The notes below the pieces were generated by a model. It saw only the letters and a list, made by a program, of their open reading frames with translations. It had not been told where the DNA came from and searched no databases. Below, piece after piece: positions 49,101-61,100 of a stretch of DNA of 64,000 nt. Where the stretch lies: positions 35,760,001 through 35,824,000 of the forward strand of contig JAJNNQ010000137.1 of the NCBI GenBank assembly GCA_027886175.1, given 5' to 3'. A program made the position numbers and the translations under genes. This stretch comes from Phylloscopus collybita (Eukaryota > Chordata > Aves > Passeriformes > Phylloscopidae). Numbering within the stretch: the first letter of the stretch is position 1; each line of letters starts with the position of its first letter.

Positions 49101-52100
49101 TCAGCAGTACTAAATGGAATTGGGTATCGTGTGGGGACTGTCACCAGACATCTATTCACTAGATCAGTAAAAAGCTTGAATTCTTGAACTTTGTTGGTGG
49201 ATTCAACAACTTTGCTATTGAGAAAAACAAGGTAACTGGAAAGGAAAAAAAAAAAAAGAAAAGAAATAAGATGGTTCTGGTAGTGTTCACTTACTAGTTG
49301 AGATTAATTAACTTTTTTCCCTTAAGAACTTACTCCAACCAAATGTTCTGAACAGTTTCCTGCTGCATCACTGCCCCCAGAGCTGCTTCATAAGCATCCA
49401 GTGCTTCACCAACACTTGCATGAAGAGACTGGCACAAACTGTTTACATAAGAAGATAAAAGCCGTTGTTTGTCATCAACAACACACGTAATTACACATTA
49501 AGAGTAAGACACAAAATTTCCCATTTTCAGATGCAAGGGAAAAAAAAGTGTTTTCAGTTCAACAGTATCTTGGACTGATTTATTAGTCAATTTATTAGAA
49601 TGGGTAAGTCTCAAAAGCAGGTAACAAGGATTAATACAACAACCATGAAGTTAAAATACAACCCTTAAAAATAAATTAAATATAAAAACTGTCTTCTACT
49701 CTCATAAAGCACACTCTACTAATCCTTCTAATAGGAATGCTCTAATTGCTACAGAATGGAGACAAGTCTTGAGTTTCCATTTGGAAAGCTCCAGAACAAT
49801 ATATTTTGAAATCAAATTGAGTTGAGAAACAGTATCAGTGTCTGGCAACAAAGTTAGTATTTTGAAACAAATATTACCAGGATCTGGGCTAGAAGCACAC
49901 TGATTGTGTCAGAGGAAAAACAAAACTGACAACCAAGGTCAAAAAAAAAAAACCCTTAATTTTGCTCAACAGCTTCTCAAAGAAACATACAGTTGGACCA
50001 ACAAACAAGACCTCATCAAAAACAGGAGCAGACACATTTTTAGATGAAGACACAGTGAAAACTCCATACTTAAAAGTGTAATGTAACAACGAAAAAAGGT
50101 AAGACTTCCAGTAAGTAACAGGGAGAGAATCTAACAACCTCATAAAAGAAGGAATATACAGAAATATATAAAGTAAGCTGACCTTGCTACAGAACCCTCC
50201 TGACTAAAGTCACAATCAGTGGCTAATTCTACCACTCCTTTCCACAGGAATTATGAAGTAAATCACCTATTTGCTACTCTTTCTAAAATAGTGTGTGTAT
50301 ACATTTGTGTGCAAGCATACACATGTGCACACACAAATGATCTTTCCAAATAAAACATTGTTACATGACCTTTAAGGCTTTGCTGATTTCAAACTATTTT
50401 CAATGGGTAAAAGTGAACTTTCATGTCTTTTTCCTGCATACCTGAAGAAAGGAAAGGAAATACAGATACACAAGCCCAGGTATCTAGACACTTACTGCAG
50501 CAAAACTCAAACTTAGAAACACTTGACTATTAGCTTTGAAAGTAATTTCGGTGCTTATTTCAAGAACACTTATTTTCCCTCTTAGAAGCAGGTGCTACAA
50601 TACAGGAGAACCTAATCTTATGTCAGGGTACCTTATGGTACCTTATGACTAAACAGTGACCTCAAGTGTCTTAGTAATAATACTTCTACTGCGTAAGTAC
50701 CAAACGCAAAACTGAGCTTGTCAAGAGGTATTTTGTTAAAATTAAAAAGTATTTAAGTTGGTACTAATAGACAATGCAAGAAAACCCACCCCATAAATAT
50801 AATCTTATTATCTTATAATAATCTTTATATATAATCTTATAATCTTTATAAAATGTTTAGATCAAATTTTCTTTAAACCCATACATTTTACCTGTAAGTT
50901 GTCCACCAATTAAAAAACAATACGCAACAGTGTTGAAGAAGTTCTGAGGATTCCTCACTCAGTATGTGAGGCAATATCATCCTTGCCCTTTTATTTATCT
51001 GAAAACCAAATAGCTACTTGTGAAAACTCTCAAACCCAGACCATGAAATGGTAAACTTCTAAAACAGCTTAAGCCAGCACCTCAGTAACAATAGTTAAGA
51101 AACTAGTGTAAGTTACAGACAGCTAATAATATGGTGTCTGGCAATCCTGTATACTGCTGCTATCAAAAGGAATGATAGAAAAAATAAGAAAAAAAAAAAA
51201 AAAAAAAAAAAAGATTGTGTATGCACGGCAAAGACGTGTTCCTTTACAACCTCTTGCAGAGGAATAGGTCACCCTCCTGCATTACTCTGCTGTGGAGCTT
51301 CTCCATGAACAGCTGAAACAATGAGCCAAAGAGCTGGGGAGATGAGGACTAAACAAAATGGAAACTTTTGTAAAGTAAAACTATTGTAAAATATAAGGGA
51401 GACAACTGAAAGCCAAGAGAAAGAAAACACTACTAGCAGCAACCTAAAACAAAAGTAAAACAAAAAAATAATTTTGATACGAACACACCTATTACCATTT
51501 TCATAGGTCAGAATTTCTGAAAGATTTCTCAAGTAGAAATTTAAGCTGACGTGTAACTCCGTTTTATAAAATTATCTTCATTGTGCAGCAGGCCAGTAGG
51601 TTCTCTAAGAACTCTCTAAGGACTGGCCAATCATTTATTCAGAGAATCCAAAGTGGTAACACCCTTAGGTAAGTAATGAATAATCTGCTTTTGAAAATGC
51701 AATTTACTCAGACACAACAGCTGTTCCTCAGAAATTCCTGGGAAAATCTCACCAGTAGATCTGCCACAGATATGGGATTTGCTGGTTAACAACGTCATCT
51801 GTAAGATGTTCTTTATAGAGAGGTGATGTAAAGTCAATGGGCATTGGAAAATTCAAGAGATATCTACAAGAGAAAAAAGAAATCCAGACATTCAACTTGC
51901 TTGCTGTTCTATTTTTACAAGTTCATGGCCTTATAAATTAGTGTCTATGCAAAAACAAGTATAAACCTTATACCAAATCACCACTCACTGAAGTTTTGGC
52001 AAGACATCCCATGCCAAAAAACAGAGTTTAAAAGTTCTAGATTATCATGTAATTCAAGACAATGCCAATATTGCCAAAATTTAAATTAAAAAAATTATTC

Positions 52101-55100
52101 TAAACGTACCTTAAGAGATCCATGGGACCATGCTGTTGGCATGTATTCTCAAAGAAAGCTGCCACAAAATCTTGCAACAGTGGAAGAATACTGCTTGACC
52201 TTTCCTGTTTTGTTGTTTGGGGTTTTTTTTAAAAAATGAAAAAAATGAAAATCAAACATCAATCTGAATATGGTAAGACTAATTTAACCAAAATAAGTAA
52301 CTAGTGGTATGTCTATTTCTGCAATGCTCCATTGTCTTCATTCTCTCACAAATGAAGTTTAAACAAGGCAGTCAGCAGTAGAAAGAAGAAAAAAATATTA
52401 TAGGGTATACTCTTACTTTCTGTTACTCTAGCTTAAGGATATTATTAACACTGAATTAGAGCAATCCAAATTATAAATCTATGATTTTATGTAATTGTTT
52501 AGATTATCTTTTATCATGTCACTTGTCTTGCCAATTATACTTTTCCTATTTACAGGAAGGCGTACTAGATATTACAAAAATATCACTAAATTTGAATCAA
52601 TTTGGTAAGATTTTTAAATAATACACTAATTCCAAACTTTGCAGCTAGCAGACCAGTAAATAAGTTTTGAAGTGGAATATTACCTGTGAAACAAGAAATT
52701 TACACAACCGATAAAAAATTTCTGCATTCTGAGGATTCTTCTCAAAAGCTTCAATCCACACCTTGTGGGCATTTTCGCTCTGCTCCATCTGCAAATACAA
52801 GGTGGCCAAACTCTCCAAGAGCTGACAGTTGTTAGGGCAGAGCTCTAATAAAGATCTACAAAGTTCTGCAGCAGACTGCCACCTTAAAGAAAAGCAAAGG
52901 TTAAGTTTAACAACAACAACAACAACAACCACAAAAAAAAAAAAAAAAAAAAAAAAAGTGGCGTACTCCAGCTAAGAATGTCTTGAAACAACTTACCTTT
53001 CAAGAAGTTTCAGCAAAGCTATCATGTTTCTGTAGAGAGGAAAGCAGATAGCTATTCTTTTGTCAGCCTCAAGGCTTTCATCAGTACATGTTTTGATTGC
53101 ATCTTCAAAACAAAAGTAAAAAACAAAGCCTTTACACCTCAAACAGTATCAAAGTTATGTGAAGCCTTAACATAATAAAATGTCTCCTTGAACATAAGGA
53201 AAATACATAAGCATGAAAAGATACTTCTTAGAGTGCTGTTTTTGCAAATTACTATAAATAGATGATCATCTTTGGAAAAGCTCTCTTTACTTATCACCAC
53301 AATACAAAGACAAATTTTTCAGTTTCATCTCTTCTTACTCGTTTTAAAAAAAGGAAACATCCTATCAATGAAACATTAAAGCCATGTTACAGACAGAAAC
53401 ATATCCCTAGATTTAAAATCACATTCCAGGATTTTCGGCATAGCTGCTGAAAACTATTGAGGCAAAAGCTAATACAGGATATTATTTTTCTCCTCAGCGT
53501 AGTAAGTTATCCAACAATGAACACCCCATTACTACAGCTAGACTGCCTTCACTCACACAGCTGGGCTGTGTGATCCATTGATCCTTGAGTATTTCAACAC
53601 TGCATTACCACCAGCAGCATACATATTTTCTCAGTGGCAACTCAATACTGCTACTGTCTAACCACCAAATACTGACATTTAAAAATACTATATAACAGCA
53701 TTTCTCTGCTACTATGAAGTCTACCTCTGGCAGCACAACCATAAGCTAAAAAACTCAATTTCTTCTAATATCTATATTTTACATTTTAAAAAATGTATTC
53801 AACTTACTTAAACTGTGATTTAAGATAAGCACATGCATAAGAACATAAGTTCTTCCTCTTTTAAGGAAATACACTAATATTCCAGGAAAGTAATTTTCCA
53901 ATAAACAGGGCTTGGCTTCATGCTTACAATAAGCCCAAGAAAACTAGCAATGTCATAAAGACCAATCAGTGGTTTGTGATTGTTTCTCTGAACTACCATA
54001 TTCTATCAAGATAAAGCTGTGGGTTGCAATCACAGATGAAAAACACAGTGTTTTGGTTAAGCACCCAAGAACATGGATTTCCTATTCTGTTCAAATCAAA
54101 ATGCAGTATTCACTAGATTAATTTGATGGGTTAGCAGTCAACAGCAGTACCTTGAAATTCCAAAGTTGAATAATACTTCTTGAACTACAATGTGTGAAGA
54201 ACATATTAAATATTTATCACCTTAATCTTACCTTCAAATATAGCTAAAAGTGTATCAGGATCAGTCTTCACATCTCGAACTGTCTGCCACGGTATTAAAA
54301 ATGGTTCTTTGTGCACAATCCTTGAAGGACTGACATTAGCTGGATCATAGAACTTGACTGGGAGAACACCAAACTCAATTAAATGTATGTAAGCCAGCCA
54401 AGCCAAGCAACGGTCACTTGCAGTAAGACGTTCCGATATTATCTTTTCATTTGCTGATTTTAAAGCATTCTGTAAAGGTTAAAAGAAACTACATTTCAAC
54501 CACAAAGTCTTTAATATTTAAGATGGGAAAAGGAAACAGGTAGAATAGGTTTTAATATTCTGAAAACTTTTCCAGAGAGAAGACAGGAACTAATTCTTTA
54601 TGTAAATCGGGATCATATTCACCTTATGTGAATGTATGGCTATTCATATTATGCACAGTTTCCAGTAAAAGGTTTAAAAAAATGCAGAAGATTGTTATTG
54701 CAAAAAGTGAAGAGAGAGACACTTTGAAAACATGCACCTCCTAAACATGTGTTTGTTCCATTTTCCTCCCTTATTCTTCTATTACTTCCAGTTCCATAGA
54801 AGTAATACAGTAGCTCTAGATATAACTCATCTGCAACCTGGATTCAACTTACTATATCATACTAGGTCTTATGCATTTGGTGTTGTTTGGCTTGGGGTTT
54901 TTATTTATTAAACTCTAGTTCTAAAACTACTAAGTTACACCTATTCAAGTCTACTAAAAAGGCCACCATTGCTAGACCTGTTTTAAAAAATGTTTTGGAA
55001 ACCTTACTGAAAACAAGGACGCTATTTCAAATTTTTCTACTAGTCATATGCAAAGATAGAACAGTCCAGTTAAACTAGCAGATCCCAAATAAAATAATTA

Positions 55101-58100
55101 GAGCACGCAATTAAATAAAATCTAAACACAAGTTTCTTCTAAAACACAACAGAACCCCAGTGATGTGCCAACACTTTTCTGGACAAACACAGTATGATCA
55201 AACAACGCATTTTTTCAAGAGAATGAATATACTTGCCTATTTATGCAAAATTCAGCAGGACACATGTCCTGAAATTGGTGAAAACTGGTGTTTCAAAAGC
55301 ATTTTACTTATTCACTCCACATAATACTTTAAAAAAAAAACAAAAAAAAACAAAAAAACAACTTTCAAGTTTTCCAGTACATACTACTATTTATTCTGAA
55401 GTAGCAGTTACTTTGAAATTATTTTCTCTGAAATATGATTTAAGACTCTTTCCAAGCCATTCTTTTGAACTACACATTTCAGAATCATTTTGAAAAAAAA
55501 AGTTTGGCTTTGTGATGATGCTTTGCAAAGAGGTATGGGTAACCAACTAGTGTTATTCTCCCTGGATTCTCTCATTTGATTTCCATGTTGATTTGACACA
55601 AACAGTTTTTTCTCCCTCTATTCTTTTCCTTCATTCGGAGTTACATTTCTCAATACATCTCGGGAAAGCCAGCACAGTGTTGTGCCTTCCCATTCCAACT
55701 GGAGGTGGACAAAAGCCTTGAGGTTCTCTGTCTGAGGGCAGTGACAGGCTGCAGCAAGCAACAGGTGGCACCTGGTGGCAGGAACGGAACAACCAGCAAC
55801 TGAAAGGACAGAGCTCCCACTTTGGAAGAGGGTGATGTCCATTTCTCACCCTCAGCCACCACTTTTATCACCTACCCTACAGTTAACAGTCACCTAAATT
55901 ACTTCTATAATCATAGTTCTGGCCTGAGATAACTCAAAGACTTCAGAGTTGATAGGAGCAATAAAATCTAATTTAACAGTCTCCAGATTTGAAAGCAGGG
56001 CAATACTGTTAGATAACTACTATGTTCTTTCCCAAGAAAGAATTACTGGTTTGATAATTTCTGTAGCAATTTTGAATACCCGAGGCAATACTCACAGGCC
56101 TTCCACTGCAAAAACCTGATCTATGGTTTACTAGAAACCAAAAAACAAAGTATCTCCCTGGGAATTATTTTGAGCCATTGTAGTATAGGGTATCAGCTAC
56201 ACAAACAAAAAGTAGGCAACAAAACCCCTAAAGGTATACCTAGCTTTTACAATGGCATCATAGCTCAAAGCAGAAGCCTCTATTTGTTGAAGAAATTCTC
56301 CTAAAGGAAGGCACAGTTCCACTAAAGTTCAAACTACCAGAGTCACACAGAATAAAAAGGTGAAGCTATGAAAACATTCCTGAGGTGGTAACTTGGAAGT
56401 TACCTGCAGCAGAACAAGAGCGTTCTGATGTCTTCCTGTAAACAGGCTTAAATGAACCCTGTAGAGGAGAGTCTCCAGCAGCTGAAAGGAAACAAGATTT
56501 GGGTTTTCTCCTCCTCCTGTCACTTCCATTAGGAACTGCAGCATCCTCCCACATACATAGTCTTTTCCATCAAAGGAATTCTCCAAATTCAAAAACTAGA
56601 GAGAAATAAATGATAGTAATAACAATCACAACACAAGTAAAGCTTCTAGGTTAAAGATTAAAAATAATACAGATCACAAACTTCGAATAATGTCTTGCTA
56701 TCTTATGAACTTCCATCTTTATAAGTTCATATAGTTCGTAAGTTATATATAAGTTCATAAGTGGAACTTATGAACTTCCATGTTTCCTTCCATCACACCA
56801 AATTTTCATATTAAACCTCAAAAGATGCCACTTTTAATACATACAAAAAGACCCAAATTTTGCATTAAATGTAACACATTGATTTTAAATAACTCTTAAT
56901 ACTTGAGGAAAACTGATGATTTCTACAAATAACCTGCAAGAACTTAAATAGTTTCATTTTCAACTTCTGAGTTTTCAAAAAGCTACAGTGCTTTTTATTT
57001 GACACTTTCCCTGTCACACATGCTGACTTCATATAGTAGAAAACACACACTTATAGGAACATTTCATATATGCTTTGAAATTTTTACTTACTGTCCACCA
57101 GATTTGGTAAGAGGGAGCATATTCCACTGCTGTTTCACACATTTCCTGTATCTCCTCCTTGGTTCCTCTTTTTGAGAAAAGTCTGAGGTAATGACACCAA
57201 ATTTCAGGATTTTCTTTGTTGTTCTCAAGGGCTCGAGCCAAAACATTTAAAGTAGAATCTAAACACTCAGATGACGAGCTGTAAAAATTAAATATTGAAA
57301 AAAAGCACTCGCATCAACTGTGTTGGTACTACGACTTACACAGTGTCAAATATGAAAACAGATGCTCTTAATTAGAATGGACGTCACACACAGTAGGCCA
57401 TCATTTTTTACATGTTGTCCTTTACTATGAAGGTTTCAAAGCTTCAGCAAGTTTTCAACCTTCAGAGGTTATCCGCTACAATCATCATAGTGCACAGAAA
57501 TAAGTACTCTACGAAGATTGCCAATTCAAATAAAAGAGCGTAAATTACTTGAAAACGAGTAATATTGATCTGTAAGGGAAGTTCTCAAGCTGCAAGGATC
57601 TAAACACATTTACATCATACAGGCTTAACAACTTAAGTAGCTATTTTAAAGGTGTAGTAAAGTAAGCTGTATTTCTTTTAAATTTTAATTTACTTTCTAC
57701 AATCATTAAATATAAGCCTCTATTTCAGCATATCACAGAGGTTCTGTCTCTAAGACATTAAAAAATGAAATTTTCTTCTTTGAAATAACAAATTGTGGGA
57801 TGATACCCACTAAGTAATATAAGATTAGTTGAAATAACTGACTATACTGCAAACCACAGAACCAAGCTATAATTCATAAATACAACTTCCATAAAACCAC
57901 AGAATGCTTCTGAGGTTCCACTTATTCTGAAAACATCTTTAGAAATTATTTTGCATGGACATTTATGAGAAGAAATACACAAATCTCAAAAAAACCCAAC
58001 ACAGTTAACCATGCCTAAGTCTGAAGCTTTCACAATCCCATACTTCCACCTTCTACAGCAGTCAAACTTCTTCAGAGTACTGGGGAAGTGGGAATGGGAG

Positions 58101-61100
58101 AGGTGGCTGTTTTAAGAAAAAGATGCATATCTTCCACTAGGTTTTTTCCCTTCTCTTCTTGGTTGTTTCCCAAGTATACTTCTATTTAGAAGGCATGCCC
58201 TTCTCATGCTGCCACTTGCTAGTAACACTTTGGTTACTGGCTTTTCCAGTTCTAGCCCTTCTATTGTTCAGGCACCTACCAATACAGTTAAATTGATTTT
58301 TTCCTGCATTTTCTGTTATCCACAATTTAAACACAGCTTTTAGAGTAGAGCTGCTCCTCTCCATTCCCTTGCTTCCTGCTACAGTTGCTCAATTGTACCT
58401 CACTATTAAAATTGAAGTCAATCATCAATAATGGACAAAACCATCATGACAATTCCTATTGGAATTAATTGATTGCCATTAGAAACATGGTATCCTGCAG
58501 TATAATTTTAAGGAAGGGAAGCTACAGAAATTTAGGAAACCAAAGTTAAAAAAAAAATCACAAAACAAGAAACCAAGTGTTCAACTGGATGACTTCTACA
58601 GGGATAAAACCAACTAGCACCACTGCACTTCTAAGAAAGTTCGCTGACGAAAATAATTACAAACATTATTCCAACCATTCACTCTGTAGAGAAGAATGAT
58701 TTGAGTTCACTGGCCCATTTTTACTGCTGGAAGTACAGCATTCCACTGTAATATTACACAGAGCACTTTTCAAACATGAAAAATTACTTCTCCCACACTT
58801 CTTTCCATCAACTTCCATTCTGAATCAGAATCCACCCAAAGATAAATCATCAGTGTAATTTATTACTCATATACTGTACTAAATCCAGTAGGAAATATAA
58901 TCTAATTTATTTTTTAACCTGCTCAAAAGTAATGAATTATTTGTGGCATTGTTGAAGAAAGTTCTTTAACATCAAAAAGGAAACTTCATCATAGCAGCAA
59001 GGGCAAATGTAGCAAGGTCTCAAATGCAGCAGACATACCCTTCATTTTGATTCAAGTATTTATATGCAAGTTTAATCCAAAGCTGTACATCACAGGGGTT
59101 TTCTTGGACACTTGCTTCCAAGTTGGAAATGTCATCAGTCTCACTTGTAAAATACCGGACATCATCTGGAGTCACCACGGTATCAAGCACTGGAACTCTT
59201 TTTTTATGTTCTGTGGGATAGGTTGTAAATAATATACAAATTTTTTAAAAAAGAAAATTCCCTTTTTAAAACAGTAGTGACCTGTAGTTCTCACAATAAG
59301 TAGCATTTATGTATCTCAAGTGTACCCATTGATCAGAACTAAACAGCATTATCTCGGCACCCTCCAAACTATATTGCCTGTAGAGAACTGGTTATATTTC
59401 AAATGTGAAGGAACAAAAGAATTAGCAGTAACGGCTGCCTTGATCAACAGACACCAACTAAGGGAGTTCATCAGGCAGCATTAGGAACTAGACATATTTG
59501 ACAAAGAAAAATTGATCTCAATTCTGAGTCTCAAAAAATCCTTTTTAGACATTTGCTAACAAATCCCAAAGCTCCTACTTGCAAATAACATGTGAAACAC
59601 TGTCAAGTTACTGATGCTCTAGCAGCTTCCAAGTCTCAAATGCTGCTTAACCACAGCATTTTTTAACTCCTGACTTCACACCAAATACTAACTCTGTACA
59701 AATTTAAAGTAACTGAACACTGGTGTTTTACTACTTAAAAGTTCAGGGGGAGGGGGAAGGAGAAAGCAGGGTTGTCGATGGAAAATGCAATTTTTTAAAA
59801 ATCCTAATGATGTATGGGCAAGGCTGAAACATTCTAGGAAAACACTTGCTCATGCTTCTTTTAAGAATAGATAATTAGAAATTCCACCCTAATTTCCAGT
59901 CACATAAAAAAAAAAAATCTAATGGAATTACAAATGTAGGTCAACCTTTACCCAAAAATTTATGCAAAATAAAGTTTGCATACAGTAAGTGTGAAGTCAA
60001 GAAAACTATTAAAAGCACTGGTTTTCTCAAAATGCACTTTAAAAATCAAGTGGTATAAAGAGCTAGGTGGGTTTTTTCCTCCAGTAGAGAGTGCCACACA
60101 TCCAGATTACCATATTTAATAGGTCCAAGAAACTGTTCCTCTTCACCGCTGCTACTATCTAACAGAGGTTTTCTCCAGTACTTTGGTCTCCATTTCCTTT
60201 TCTCTTTCCAAGTTGTATGTGGAGGTGCTGTAAACAAAGTAGTAAAAATTCTTTCACTTTTGTGTATTCAAGAGTAAAATATTTTTCCTAATAAAGATTT
60301 TAGATAAAAAGATTCTGTGAATTCAACAAAAGTGTATTTTGTTGTACATTTCATCAATGTACATTTCAACACTACTTACTTAAAATTTATTGTGCTTAAG
60401 TGTAGAAATAATTTCTATAAATGGAACTCCAAAACTATTGTATTATTGTCTTAAACTCAACTTTATTTTACCATAATCAGAATTTATAATACTGAGATAA
60501 ATACAAGACATGAAAATACATTCTTGGTTTACAAAATCATTAAGACACTTAGATAACCTTTTAAAGTTTACATATAGATTGTATTTAATCTACCAAGATA
60601 CTTACTGTGACTTTTACTCTCATTGACATTGCTGGCCAGAAGAACAGCCATCTGATCCACTGACATACGATCCTGGTTTATACCAAAAAGTTTTTCAACA
60701 TATTTTTCTGAAACAAGAGTATGTGCAGCTTAGGTAAACATATAGATTAAAACAGTTAAGTAATTTAATTGCAATTTAACACAATCTATGGTAAATTTAT
60801 GAAATACGACTGCTTTAAGAGGCATGGTGATATAACACACTAGCACAAAGAAATTAAAAAGAAGGAAGCTGATTGCAACTTGCCTATATGGCAAAGGCAT
60901 TGTTATAGAATTCCAGCTCCGCTGAAACATGTCAGTGCAGTCATTACAGAAAGAACTGAGAAAGGAGAGAGGTAAAGATTCCATGCTCACTGCTCCCCAA
61001 CACCCTGAATCCCGGCAGTACTTTTTTTTTTTTGAGTGAAATGTTCCTCAGATCAGTCAGTGATTGTTTTCTTTCTGTAAGACACCAAGGTCACTAACTA

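Noticed and set aside
52883..52932. N-terminal extension (poly-Val) of ZFC3H1 exon Z12
   Set aside because: It comes from a GTT repeat before the TTTAAG acceptor. Z11 ends in AG and needs the G at 52,882.
60730..60990. 86-residue hydrophobic minus-strand frame in the Z4-Z5 intron
   Set aside because: Not in phase with the flanking exons through any clear splice site; the composition follows AT-rich DNA.
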